From Pseudomonadales bacterium (GTDB lineage Bacteria > Pseudomonadota > Gammaproteobacteria > Pseudomonadales > UBA5518): 64,000 bases of DNA. Within the stretch, counting starts at the first letter, position 1. Each line of letters starts with the position of its first letter. Position numbers and translations under genes: made by a program. Under the pieces are notes generated by a model, which was not told where the DNA came from, made no database searches, and saw only the letters and a list, made by a program, of their open reading frames with translations. The stretch lies in contig JACKOP010000002.1 in the NCBI GenBank assembly GCA_024234165.1, positions 558,001-622,000 of the forward strand. Reading direction: 5' to 3'. Below are positions 25,616 to 34,400 of the stretch, in pieces.

Positions 25616-26044
25616 TCACTGCCCGAGCGCCAGCACGCGTTGCGCCAGCGTCTTTGCCGCGTCGACGAGTTGCACGTTGATCTGGAACGAACGCGACGCG
25701 GAGATCATGTCTGCCATCTCCTCGACCACGTTCACGTTCGGGTAGTAGACGTAGCCACGCGCATCCGCGAGCGGGTGATCGGGCTCGTAGCGCGGTTGCA
25801 GCGGCGCATCGCTCTCGACGATGCCGAGCACCTGCACACCGGCCTGCGCCTCGTTCGCCACGCTGCCGGTGAGCTCGCGGTACAGCGGTGCGAACACCGG
25901 GTGGCGGGCACGATAGGTCTGCCCGGTGCTGGAGCTTGCGGTCTGCGCGTTGGCCAGGTTGCTGGCAACCGTGTTGAGGCGGATGCTCTGTGCGCTCATC
26001 GCCGAGCCGGCCACATCGAAGATCGCGTTGATCGACATCGTCAT
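25616..26044 (-). CDS. flgC: Flagellar proximal rod protein FlgC
   Basis: A 142-residue rod protein. INAIFDVAGSAMSAQSIRLN and VASNLANAQTASS are the FlgC start, and MISASRSFQINVQLVDAAKT the conserved end. The start at 26044 overlaps the flgB stop (ATGA). A second Met two codons later is an alternative start. Confidence 0.94.
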   Translation of the reverse strand: MTMSINAIFDVAGSAMSAQSIRLNTVASNLANAQTASSSTGQTYRARHPVFAPLYRELTGSVANEAQAGVQVLGIVESDAPLQPRYEPDHPLADARGYVYYPNVNVVEEMADMISASRSFQINVQLVDAAKTLAQRVLALGQ

Positions 26045-26436
26045 TCGCCCTTGAGTGCCTTGCTGATCCCGCGGAACTTGGCCTGCAGGAAGGTCAGGCT
26101 GGCCTGGAAATCGAGCGCATTGCGCGCAAACTGCGCCATCTCGATTTCCGCATCGACGCTGTTGTCGTCGAGCGTCGGTTGCGTCGGCGTCCGGTACAGG
26201 AGCTGACCGTCACCACCGATACCACCCGCGCCGATATGGTGCTCGCGCGTGGTCCGCAATCCATTGCCACCCTGCCCGGCTGCCGCCTCGAGCAGCGTCC
26301 GGAAGTCGAGGTCACGCGCCTTGTAGTGCGGCGTATCGGCGTTCGCGAGGTTGGCGGCCAGCACGCCGGCACGCCGCTCGCGCAGCAGCAGTGCGCCTTC
26401 GTGCAAGCCCAGAGCGTGATCGAAGCCGATTGCCAT
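26041..26436 (-). CDS. flgB: Flagellar proximal rod protein FlgB
   Basis: A 131-residue rod protein: ANLANADTPHYKARDLDF is the FlgB hallmark and the C-terminus has MAQFARNALDFQASLTFL. The ATG at 26436 (MAIGFDHALGL) is chosen; the longer in-frame extension crosses the sigma-54 promoter and cannot be real. It is first in the flgBCDEFGHIJKL operon, which is unbroken and in canonical order to flgL. Confidence 0.94.
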   Translation of the reverse strand: MAIGFDHALGLHEGALLLRERRAGVLAANLANADTPHYKARDLDFRTLLEAAAGQGGNGLRTTREHHIGAGGIGGDGQLLYRTPTQPTLDDNSVDAEIEMAQFARNALDFQASLTFLQAKFRGISKALKGE

Positions 26437-26469
26437 GCCAGTCTTCCCCGTTCGTTCGCACTGGCGTGC

Positions 26470-26485
26470 AGCAATGCTCGTGCCA
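26470..26485 (-). promoter_or_regulatory. Sigma-54 promoter of the flgB operon
   Basis: On the minus strand TGGCACGAGCATTGCT matches the -24/-12 consensus TGGCACG-N4-TTGCW at every fixed position, 34 bases before the flgB start. It predicts FleQ- or FleR-dependent transcription of the rod-hook operon. Confidence 0.9.
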
Positions 26486-26650
26486 TCAAGCACAAGTTCT
26501 TGTTTCAAAAGAAGACCTGACGGCAGGTGAAGGCACGAACGGCACGCTGCGGCAATCCGCTTCCGCCCATGTGCGGCGAACCCGGCGACGATGCGGCAAA
26601 TTGCTGCCGCCCACGGTCCGTACCGCCCGTCACCAGGCGACTTGCAGAAT

Positions 26651-26665
26651 CGGCGCGGAATTTGC
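26651..26665 (+). promoter_or_regulatory. Weak sigma-54-like site before flgA
   Basis: CGGCGCGGAATTTGC has the GG-N10-GC spacing of a sigma-54 promoter but deviates in the -24 block. If real, transcription would start near 26677, which favours the second flgA Met at 26694. The rest of the 26437-26678 gap shows only the flgB promoter. Confidence 0.35.
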
Positions 26666-26678
26666 CTCACCACTTTCC

Positions 26679-27482
26679 ATGCAATACGACGCCATGATTC
26701 CGTCAGCACCGAAACCGCCACTCCGCCGTGCGCTGCAGCGCTTGCATACGGCCGGCCTGGTCTTGCGTGCGGCGGGCCTGGCGGGGGCATTGTGCGTGCT
26801 GTCAACGACTTCTCATGCGGGCGACAGCGGCGAAGCAGCGACGCAGGTGGACGCCCGGCAGATCACGCGCCTGGTCGAACACGCACTGCTCGCGCAGTTG
26901 CAGCGCCAGCCAGCGGCGGCCGACGCCAGCCGCGTCGAGGTCAATGCCGGAGCGCTCGACTCGCGTCTCGCATTCACGGGGTGCGCCGAACCGATCAGGG
27001 TTGCAGCCGATCTGGACCACCTGCAGGCACGCGTGAACGCGCGTGTCAGTTGCGCCGCCCCGTCACCGTGGGCGATCTACGTACCGGTGGAGTTGCGGGT
27101 GTTCAGGCCGGTGCCGGTTGCCGTACGCGAGCTGCAACGCGGCGAAACCCTCACCGACGCAGATATCGGTGAGCAGGAACGCAATGTGCTGGCCGCCGGT
27201 GCCGCGACGCTGGTGCGTCGCGGCGAGGCAGTGGGCCAGAAGGTACGACGCACGATCCCAGCCGGCAGCGTGCTGCTGGCGACGCTGCTGGAACAGCCGG
27301 TGCTGGTACGCCGTGGCGACCGCATCAACGTCGATACGGTGCCGGGAACGATTTCGGTACGGATCAGCGCGGAGGCCCTCGGAACCGCACGTCGCGGCGA
27401 ACGGGTACGCGTGCGCAACCTGCAGTCGGGAAGGGTCATCGACGCGATAGTGACCGGCGACGGCAGCGCACAGGCACTCTGA
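26679..27482 (+). CDS. flgA: P-ring assembly chaperone FlgA
   Basis: A 267-residue periplasmic protein (262 if it begins at the Met at 26694; neither start has a clear ribosome-binding site). After a hydrophobic signal region (about residues 20-45, ending in SHAG) comes the FlgA/SAF domain: VPVAVRELQRGETLTDADIG, VRRTIPAGSVLLATLLEQP and VRVRNLQSGRVIDAIV are standard. FlgA assists FlgI polymerisation into the P ring. It is divergent from flgB and upstream of flgM, the usual arrangement. Confidence 0.92.
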   Translation: MQYDAMIPSAPKPPLRRALQRLHTAGLVLRAAGLAGALCVLSTTSHAGDSGEAATQVDARQITRLVEHALLAQLQRQPAAADASRVEVNAGALDSRLAFTGCAEPIRVAADLDHLQARVNARVSCAAPSPWAIYVPVELRVFRPVPVAVRELQRGETLTDADIGEQERNVLAAGAATLVRRGEAVGQKVRRTIPAGSVLLATLLEQPVLVRRGDRINVDTVPGTISVRISAEALGTARRGERVRVRNLQSGRVIDAIVTGDGSAQAL

Positions 27483-27511
27483 GGTTCCGCGCACGGAGGT
27501 TCCGCGCACGG
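27482..27511 (+). repeat. Perfect 15-bp tandem duplication after flgA
   Basis: AGGTTCCGCGCACGG occurs twice head-to-tail at 27482-27496 and 27497-27511, starting at the flgA stop codon. It is probably a replication-slippage duplication in the flgA-flgM spacer, just upstream of the flgM promoter. Confidence 0.8.
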
Positions 27512-27528
27512 CTGGCAGGAAAAGAGGC

Positions 27529-27555
27529 TAAAGATTTAGAATCGTGGGCCGATAT
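27529..27555 (+). promoter_or_regulatory. Sigma-28 promoter of flgM
   Basis: TAAA at 27529-27532, 15 bases, then GCCGATAT at 27548-27555 matches the FliA consensus. The predicted start near 27562 lies just past the first in-frame ATG (27561), so translation must begin at the later Met (27609). Confidence 0.88.
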
Positions 27556-27608
27556 CGTGCATGACGGCCCACACGGGGTGGGCAATTCAGGCAAAACGGC
27601 TGTTCGAC

Positions 27609-27917
27609 ATGGTTTCCGACATCAAGGGTCTCGATCCACGCCAGGTTTCCCGCGCCCGCACGGGCGAAACGGGAACCGTGCGCGGCGAGGCGCATACCGG
27701 CGCTGCTGCCAGAACCGGGGCAGGCACGAGCGACGACACCGTGAAGTTGAGCGGTGTGGCCGAACTCGCGCGGGTTGTCGCCCGCCAACTGGCGAGCGGA
27801 GCCCCGGTAGACGAGGCCAGGGTGCAGGAAATCAGGCAAGCCATCGCCGACGGGAGCTACACGGTGGATCCCGCCAGAATCGCCCGCAAGCTGATCGACG
27901 CCGACGCACAACTCTGA
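27609..27917 (+). CDS. flgM: Anti-sigma-28 factor FlgM
   Basis: A 102-residue mostly disordered protein. DDTVKLSGVAELARVVARQL and VRRIDEARVQ-like residues (DEARVQEIRQAIADGSYTVD), ending PARIARKLIDADAQL, are the FlgM sigma-binding region. It holds FliA (sigma-28) inactive until exported through the finished hook. The start at 27609 follows from the sigma-28 promoter position. flgN follows after 35 bases. Confidence 0.92.
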   Translation: MVSDIKGLDPRQVSRARTGETGTVRGEAHTGAAARTGAGTSDDTVKLSGVAELARVVARQLASGAPVDEARVQEIRQAIADGSYTVDPARIARKLIDADAQL

Positions 27918-27952
27918 AAGGAAGTGTCGGCTCACGACGAGGGCAATCCAGC

Positions 27953-28417
27953 ATGCTGGCGGCAAGCGATGCGGGCGTCGTACGCGCCATTCTCGATACC
28001 GACATGAAAGCCGTGCATGAACTGCGCGCGCTGTTGCTGGAGGAACGTGCAGCGCTTGCTGCGCGCGAGCCCGATGCACTCGACCGCGTGGTGCAACGCA
28101 AGCTGGAATGCCTGCAATGCCTGCAGCGCAACGATCAGGCACGCCAGCGCATGCTGGCACGGTACCGCGGTATCGAATGGACCACGCTGCTGCATGCCAT
28201 CGACCCCACGCTCACGGACTCCTGGCAGGCATTGCGGCAATTGCTCGAAGAGGTAGCCGACCTCGGGCGCACCAACGAGCGCATCGTGGCGCGCATGCAG
28301 CACGCCTCTTCCCGTCTGCTCGCCCTGCTGCGCGGCCAGAATGGAACGATCGGCGTCTACGACCGCAAGGGCCAGACGCACGCCTGCGATGATCCGCACC
28401 GCGTGACGCGCGCCTGA
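27953..28417 (+). CDS. flgN: Flagellar export chaperone FlgN
   Basis: A 154-residue helical protein located directly after flgM. The N-terminal helix LRALLLEERAALAAREPDAL and VVQRKLECLQCLQ fit FlgN, which chaperones FlgK and FlgL for export; the C-terminal GQNGTIGVYDRKGQT is the common FlgN tail. The ATG at 27953 has GAGGG 9 bases upstream. A longer in-frame reading overlaps flgM and is not credible. Confidence 0.9.
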   Translation: MLAASDAGVVRAILDTDMKAVHELRALLLEERAALAAREPDALDRVVQRKLECLQCLQRNDQARQRMLARYRGIEWTTLLHAIDPTLTDSWQALRQLLEEVADLGRTNERIVARMQHASSRLLALLRGQNGTIGVYDRKGQTHACDDPHRVTRA

Positions 28418-28439
28418 GACGAACTCCAGCCCGAACACG

Positions 28440-28466
28440 CTCGGCAAGCCCTTTGTGCTGGCCGAG
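28440..28466 (+). terminator. Hairpin between flgN and tRNA-Arg
   Basis: CTCGGCAAGC (28440-28449) pairs with GCTGGCCGAG (28457-28466) apart from one A-G mismatch, over a 7-base loop. It sits 22 bases past the flgN stop. No T-run follows. Confidence 0.5.
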
Positions 28467-28481
28467 TGCTGCCCGAGTCTC

Positions 28482-28487
28482 TAGAAT
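28482..28487 (+). promoter_or_regulatory. Possible tRNA promoter (-10 with GC-rich discriminator)
   Basis: TAGAAT about 24 bases before the tRNA, followed by a GC-rich stretch (GGCGCCCCTGCCGC), resembles stable-RNA promoters under stringent control. No good -35 is present at normal spacing. Confidence 0.4.
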
Positions 28488-28511
28488 GGCGCCCCTGCCG
28501 CAAGCGCCTGC

Positions 28512-28586
28512 GGCCCCATAGTTCAATGGATAGAACGGGGTCCTCCTAAGACTCAGATGCAGGTTCGATTCCTGCTGGGGCCACCA
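28512..28586 (+). tRNA. tRNA-Arg (anticodon CCT)
   Basis: A 75-base cloverleaf. The acceptor stem GGCCCCA pairs with TGGGGCC, followed by discriminator A and an encoded CCA end. The anticodon stem GGGTC/GACTC encloses CTCCTAA, giving anticodon CCT, which reads AGG. The T arm contains GGTTCGATTCC. This rare-codon tRNA gene stands at the boundary between the flagellar genes and the metal-efflux operon, a common integration point for mobile DNA. Confidence 0.95.
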
Positions 28587-28635
28587 TAAGCATCACGAAC
28601 ATCCCCGGCAGCAGAAATTGCGTTACCATGCCCCC

Positions 28636-28977
28636 ATGATTCGCCGACTGTGCCTGCTGCTGATCGTCGCGGTGCTCTGCATGAGCGTCGACGCGGCGAT
28701 CGATATCGTGCAGAGCGGGCATCCGCACGACGACGTCGCATCACAACGGGATGCACCGTTCGATCAATCCGGCGCACTCGCCAAGGCCAGGCAACACACC
28801 GGTGACCGCTCGGGCAGCGGGCATTGCGATCACTGCTGTCACGGTCATACGCCCGCAGTGGCGGATGGCTCACTCGAACTGCCGACCGGTTGCGCCACGG
28901 CGCATCCGTACACCTACGCACCAGTTTCCATCGCGAATTTCACCCAGGCACCGCCCACCCCTCCTCCGAACGCATAA
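28636..28977 (+). CDS. Small secreted Cys/His-rich protein (CzcI-like)
   Basis: A 113-residue protein with a signal peptide (MIRRLCLLLIVAVLCMSVDA) and a periplasmic part carrying SGHCDHCCHGH, a dense Cys/His patch suited to metal binding, plus a Pro-rich end. Small proteins of this kind (CzcI and relatives) precede czcCBA operons and are thought to sense or buffer metal. Identification rests on this architecture and context. The ATG at 28636 is the one that yields a clean signal peptide. Confidence 0.65.
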   Translation: MIRRLCLLLIVAVLCMSVDAAIDIVQSGHPHDDVASQRDAPFDQSGALAKARQHTGDRSGSGHCDHCCHGHTPAVADGSLELPTGCATAHPYTYAPVSIANFTQAPPTPPPNA

Positions 28978-29055
28978 GCCGGTCATTCCACTCTTCGACG
29001 ACGTACTGCCTCGTGTGTGCTCCGTCGGTCCTTATCGTGTCCAGGAATACTGCTC

Positions 29056-30342
29056 ATGCCCATACGACGCTTCGGGGCCGCCCTGCTGGCGGCAACCCTG
29101 ACTCTCGCGACCGGACCCCTGCGGGCCGGTGATTCGCAGGCGCTCACCACGGATCGAGCCAACCCCGAACTGCAGCACTTCGTGCGCGCAGTCGTGGCGG
29201 CCAATCCGGAAGTACAGGCTGCACGCGCTGCACTCGATGCGAGTGCGGCGCTGCGCGACGCCGCTGCGCGACCGCTGTACAACCCCGAGCTCGACGCCGA
29301 GGTCGAGCGCTCCGCCGACGATGCACGCACGCTCGGGATCAGCCAGACGCTCGACTGGAGCGGCAAGCGTGCGGCGCGCACCGACGCCGCCGAACGCGAA
29401 CGCCTGCTCGCTGCCGCCCGTTACGCGCTGTCCGTGTGGACCCTCGGCAACGAGCTGCTGACAGGGTTGTCGCGCCACCAGACCGCAGCGGCACGCCAGG
29501 AACTGGCGCTGCGCGGCGAACACGCGATGGCAGAGTTCGCAGAACTCGCCGAACGACGTTTCCGCGCGGGGGATCTGGATCAGGCCGAGCTGAGTCTTGC
29601 CAGACTCTCGCTGACCGATGCCCGCATCCAGCGCGCGACGCGAAGCGGCGAAGCGGCGGCAGCGCAGCAGGAGTTGCGTGCGCTGGCCGTCGATTCGCCG
29701 ACCACGGAATGGCCAGCGCTGGATGGTCCGCCGTCACTCGCAAACCCGCTTTCCGTCGCCGATCGCACCACACTGCTGCAAGGGCTGCCCGAAATCATCG
29801 CGGCCGAACGACAGGTGGACCTGGCCGAGGCGAATATCACGCTGCGCCGCAAGGAACAGCGACCCGACCCCACGCTCAGCCTGCGCGGTGGCGAGCAGGC
29901 CAACGAGTCGGTGGTCGGACTCGGCGTCTCGATCCCGTTGTTCGTTCGCAACCGCTTCGACGGCGAGGTGCGCGCCGCACTGTCCGGTCGCGACGAAGCC
30001 CGCTTCAGTGCCGACGCTGCACGGCGACGTGCGCAGGCACGCCTGCAAAGCGCCTCGGAACGCTACGCGCTGCTCCATGCCGCCTGGGCAGAATGGGAGC
30101 GGACCGGGCAACCCAGCCTCGAGATGCAGGCCGAGCAGTTGCGGCGACTGTGGCAGGCCGGTGAGCTCGGGACGACGGAATACCTGTTCCAGATCCGGCA
30201 GACCTTCGAGGTGCAGGACAACGCGCTGCAGTTGCGGCTCGCACTCTGGGAGGGCTGGTTCGAATGGTTGCGGGCGTCCGGTCGCATCAACGGCTGGCTC
30301 GCGCTCGACACGGCCGCAAACGAACAAGGAGGAAACCGCTGA
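29056..30342 (+). CDS. czcC: Outer-membrane channel of heavy-metal efflux (CzcC family)
   Basis: A 428-residue TolC-fold protein with a signal peptide. Two repeat halves show family features: PLYNPELDAEVE, ISQTLDWSGKR in the first and VGLGVSIPLFVRNR in the second. It would form the outer-membrane exit duct of the tripartite pump with the next two genes. The ATG at 29056 is selected for the signal peptide. The stop overlaps the czcB start (TGATG). Confidence 0.88.
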   Translation: MPIRRFGAALLAATLTLATGPLRAGDSQALTTDRANPELQHFVRAVVAANPEVQAARAALDASAALRDAAARPLYNPELDAEVERSADDARTLGISQTLDWSGKRAARTDAAERERLLAAARYALSVWTLGNELLTGLSRHQTAAARQELALRGEHAMAEFAELAERRFRAGDLDQAELSLARLSLTDARIQRATRSGEAAAAQQELRALAVDSPTTEWPALDGPPSLANPLSVADRTTLLQGLPEIIAAERQVDLAEANITLRRKEQRPDPTLSLRGGEQANESVVGLGVSIPLFVRNRFDGEVRAALSGRDEARFSADAARRRAQARLQSASERYALLHAAWAEWERTGQPSLEMQAEQLRRLWQAGELGTTEYLFQIRQTFEVQDNALQLRLALWEGWFEWLRASGRINGWLALDTAANEQGGNR

Positions 30343-31460
30343 TGAAGATATCGACCATCGTGAACGCAGGGATTCTTCTCGCGCTCGCACTCGCGTCCAC
30401 GGCCTCGGCGAGCGAGCACGCCGAGGCCGCACACGAAGACGAAGGCAGCATCGTGATGAACGCCGCACAGCGCAGTGCGCAGGGAATCGACACGGCACGC
30501 GTTGCGAGCCGGGTGATCGCCGGCAGCATCACGGCACCAGGTGAAGTGCGGCTGAACGGCTATCTCACGGCGCAGGTGACGACGCGCATCCCGGCGCAGG
30601 TTGTCGCGCGCCACGTGCAGCTCGGCGAGCACGTGGCGGCAGGCGATGCGCTGCTGACGCTGTCCAGCGTCGAGATGGCAACCGCGCAGGGCGCACTGAT
30701 CGAAGCGGACCGGGAGTGGAGCCGCGTGCACAAGCTCGGACGCGGCGTCATCGCGGATACCCGCTACGTGGCGGCCGAGGTCGCGCGTCAGCGCGCGTAC
30801 GCCACGGTGCGTGCCTACGGGCTGACGGAGACGCAGATCCAGCGCCTGCTCGCGGGCGGTGACGCTTTGCGGGCAACCGGCGAGTTCGACCTGCTGAGCC
30901 CGCGCGACGGCACGGTGATCCGCGACCCGTTCGTCATCGGCGAACTGGTCGAACCCGGACGTGTCCTCTACGAAATCAGCGACGAGTCGCTGCCGTGGGT
31001 CGAGGCACAACTGCGTCCGGACCAGGCCGGCGAGGTCACGGTCGGCGCCACGGCGCGCATCAGCCGTGACGGCAACCACTGGCTCGAAGGCCGCGTGATC
31101 CAGTTCCGGCACGAGCTGGACGAGACCACCCGCACGCGCGGTGTACGCGTCGAAGTGCCGAATCCGGACCACGTACTGCACGCCGGTGACTACGTCGATG
31201 TGACGCTCGAAACCCGCGGCGCCGTGGCACGCGCTGCGGTTCCGGAGCGGGCCGTGCTGCTGATGGACGGCGTTCCCAGCGTATTCCGGGTCGAGGGTGA
31301 TCGGATCCATCCGCAGGCAGTGGAGCCTGGCATGACGCGTGGTGGCTGGACCGAGATCGTCGCCGGCCTGGCGGAAGGCGACGAGGTCGTGACCCGGGGG
31401 GCATTCCTGCTGAAGTCACTGTCACTCAAGTCGCGCATGGGCGAAGGCCACGCACACTAG
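30342..31460 (+). CDS. czcB: Periplasmic adaptor of heavy-metal RND efflux (CzcB family)
   Basis: A 372-residue membrane-fusion protein: signal peptide, then a biotinyl-lipoyl-like half (QLGEHVAAGDALLTLSSVEM), alpha-hairpin, second lipoyl half (LLSPRDGTVIRDPFVIGELV) and beta-barrel/membrane-proximal domain (RAVLLMDGVPSVFRV). It links inner and outer membrane parts of the pump. AAGGAGG precedes the ATG. The mature N-terminus is rich in His and acidic residues (SEHAEAAHEDE), which may capture metal. Confidence 0.88.
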   Translation: MKISTIVNAGILLALALASTASASEHAEAAHEDEGSIVMNAAQRSAQGIDTARVASRVIAGSITAPGEVRLNGYLTAQVTTRIPAQVVARHVQLGEHVAAGDALLTLSSVEMATAQGALIEADREWSRVHKLGRGVIADTRYVAAEVARQRAYATVRAYGLTETQIQRLLAGGDALRATGEFDLLSPRDGTVIRDPFVIGELVEPGRVLYEISDESLPWVEAQLRPDQAGEVTVGATARISRDGNHWLEGRVIQFRHELDETTRTRGVRVEVPNPDHVLHAGDYVDVTLETRGAVARAAVPERAVLLMDGVPSVFRVEGDRIHPQAVEPGMTRGGWTEIVAGLAEGDEVVTRGAFLLKSLSLKSRMGEGHAH

Positions 31461-31472
31461 GAGCGCTGCGAC

Positions 31473-34400
31473 ATGTTGAATCGTCTGGTCGAAGCGTCGT
31501 TACGCTACAAATTCCTCGTCATCGTGGCCTTCCTGGTGATCGGCTTTCTCGGCCTGCGGGCCGTGCATACCGTGCCGATCGACGCATTCCCTGACGTCAC
31601 GCCGGTACAGGTCAACATCTACACCGAATCGCCGGGGCTCGCGGCCGAAGACGTCGAGCAACTGCTTACCTTCCAGGTGGAATCCGGCATGGCGGGCCTG
31701 CCGGGGGTGGAGCAGATCCGCTCGGTTTCACTGTTCGGGCTGTCCTTCGTTTCGGTCTACTTCGACGACGCGATGGACGTCTACTTCGCGCGTCGCCTGG
31801 TGATGGAACGCCTGCAGGAAGTCGCCGACCGCATCCCGCAAGGCTACGGCACACCCGAGATGGGGCCGAATTCCTCGGGGCTCGGGCAGGTCTTCTGGTA
31901 CACCGTCGAGCGCAACGACGAAGCGCTGGCCGCAGGGATCAGCGACATGGACCTGCGCACCGTGCAGGACTGGTCGGTACGACTGATCCTGCGTACCGCT
32001 GCGGGCGTGGACGACGTACTGTCATGGGGCGGCCAGGAACGCCAGTTCCAGGTCGTGATCGACCCGTTGCGGCTGATCAAGTACGGGATCGGCTTTCGCG
32101 ACGTGATCGAGGTCATCGAGACCAACAACCGCCAGGTGGGCGGGCAGTACGTCGACCTCGGCCCGGAGCAGTACCTGGTGCGCGGCCTCGGCCTGGTACG
32201 CAACGAAGCCGATATCGGCAGCATCGTGCTCAAGGTGAGCGACGGCACACCGGTCTACCTGCGTGATGTCGCAGACATCCGCCAGGCCCCGGCACTGCGT
32301 TTCGGCGCCGTGACCCGTGACGGCAAGGAAGTGGTGCTGGGCATGGCACTGTCGCGCCTCGGCAGCAACGCAGCCGAAGTGGTCGAGGCAATCCGCCAGA
32401 AGGCCGCCATCGTCAGGGATGCCCTGCCCGACGGCATCACGCTCAAGCCGGTCTACGAGCGCACCGATCTGGTCGAAAAGGCAGTCGCCACCGTCGAACG
32501 TGCACTGGTCGAAGGGGCGATCCTGGTCGCCGTGGTGCTGTTCCTGTTCCTCGGCGAGCTGCGCTCCGGGGTGGTCGTGATCGCGGCACTGCCGCTGTCG
32601 ATACTGATTGCGTTCATCTGCATGGAGCACGTCGGCATGTCGGCGAACCTGATGTCGCTCGCCGGACTGGCGATCGGCATCGGCATGATGGTCGACGGTG
32701 CCGTCGTGATGACCGAGAACGCGTTCCGGATCATGGCCGAACGCCGCAAACACGGGATGGCGGTCGATCGCAGCGCGGCCGTGCTTGCCGCCGCCCACGA
32801 GGTCGCGAACCCGATCACTTTCGCGATCCTGATCATCGTCGTCGTGTTCCTGCCGCTGTTTTCGCTCGAGGGACTCGAAGCCAAGCTGTTCAAGCCGATG
32901 GCGTTCAACATCACGTTCGCCATGGCGGGATCGCTGCTGCTCTCGCTGACGCTGATCCCGGTGCTGGCGGCGCTGATCCTGAAGCCCGGCATCGAGCGCG
33001 ACACGTGGCTGATGCGATGGATCAAGCGCCACTACCTGCCGCTGCTCGCGTGGTCGCAGCAGAACAAGCGCACGGTCGTCGTTGCAGCCTGCGTGGCACT
33101 GTTGCTGAGCCTCCTGCTGTTCCCGTTTCTCGGCAGGGAGTTCATGCCGCAATTGCAGGAAGGCTCGATCATGTGGCGCGTCACCTCGATCCCTTCGACC
33201 TCGCTTGCCGAATCGATCGAAATATCGAAGCGCATCGAACGGGCGCTGGCCGAATATCCGGAAGTCGAAACGACGCTCGCGATGATCGGGCGTGCCGAAC
33301 GAGGGGAAACAGCCGATGTGAACTACATGGAGATCTACACCGGCCTGAAGCCGGCGAGCGAGCGCAAGCGTTCAGTACAGGAGCTGACCGAGGCGATGCG
33401 TGAAACACTGGAGCAGACGGTGCCGACTGCGGTGATCGCGTTCACGCAGCCAATCCAGATGCGTGTCGAGGAAATGGTTTCGGGCGTGCAGGCAACACTG
33501 GCACTCAAGCTCTACGGCGAAGACCTCGGCGAACTCGATCGCCTCAGCGCGAAGATCAAGGACGTCATCGCGAAAGTGCCCGGTGTCGCCGAGCTGTCGC
33601 TTGAGGCCAACCTCGGCAAGCCGCAGATCCGGATCCGCGTGAACCGCGATGCGCTGGCCCGCTACGGCATGAACGCCGACGACGTGCTCACCGTGGTGCG
33701 TACGGGAATCGGCAACGAGCCGGTTTCGACACTGATCGACGGCGTGCGCCGCTTCGAGATCACGGCACGCCTCGACGACGGTTCGAAGCAATCCGTGCAG
33801 GCGATCCGCGACATTCCGCTGCAGACTGCAGGGGGTGCGATCGTTCCGCTGTCGCGCGTCGCCGACGTCAGCACTGCCGAAGGCTATTCCTTCGTGCGCC
33901 GCGAACAACTGCAGCGCTACGCCGTGATCCAGATGGACGTGCAGGGACGCGATGTGGACGGCTTCGTGCGCGAGGCCAACGCAGCAATCGCGGCAGGGAT
34001 GAAACTGCCAGCCGGCTACTGGATCGAATGGGGCGGCACCTTCGAGAACCAGCAGCGTGCGCTCGCACGCCTGTCGCTGATCGTGCCGTTGACGATCTTC
34101 TTCATCTTCGTGCTGCTCTATACCGCATTCAACTCGATCCGGTACGCGGCGCTGATCATCGCCAACGTGCCTTTCGCAACGATCGGCGGCGTGGTCGCGC
34201 TGTGGATTTCCGGCCAGTACCTGTCGGTACCGTCCGCGATCGGCTTCATCGCCGTGTTCGGCGTCGCGATGCTGAACGGAATCGTGCTGGTGAGCTTCAT
34301 CAACGAGCTGCGTGCCGAGGGGCTGAGCGTCGCGACAGCCGTGCGTCGGGGCTGCGAATTGAGACTGCGACCGGTGCTGATGACCGCATCGGTCGCAATC

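Noticed and set aside
27561..27608. Longer flgM starting at the ATG at 27561
   Set aside because: That ATG sits at or before the predicted sigma-28 transcription start, so it cannot be translated from that transcript.
28587..28635. Attachment-site duplicate of the tRNA 3' end
   Set aside because: No second copy of the tRNA tail was found in the window.
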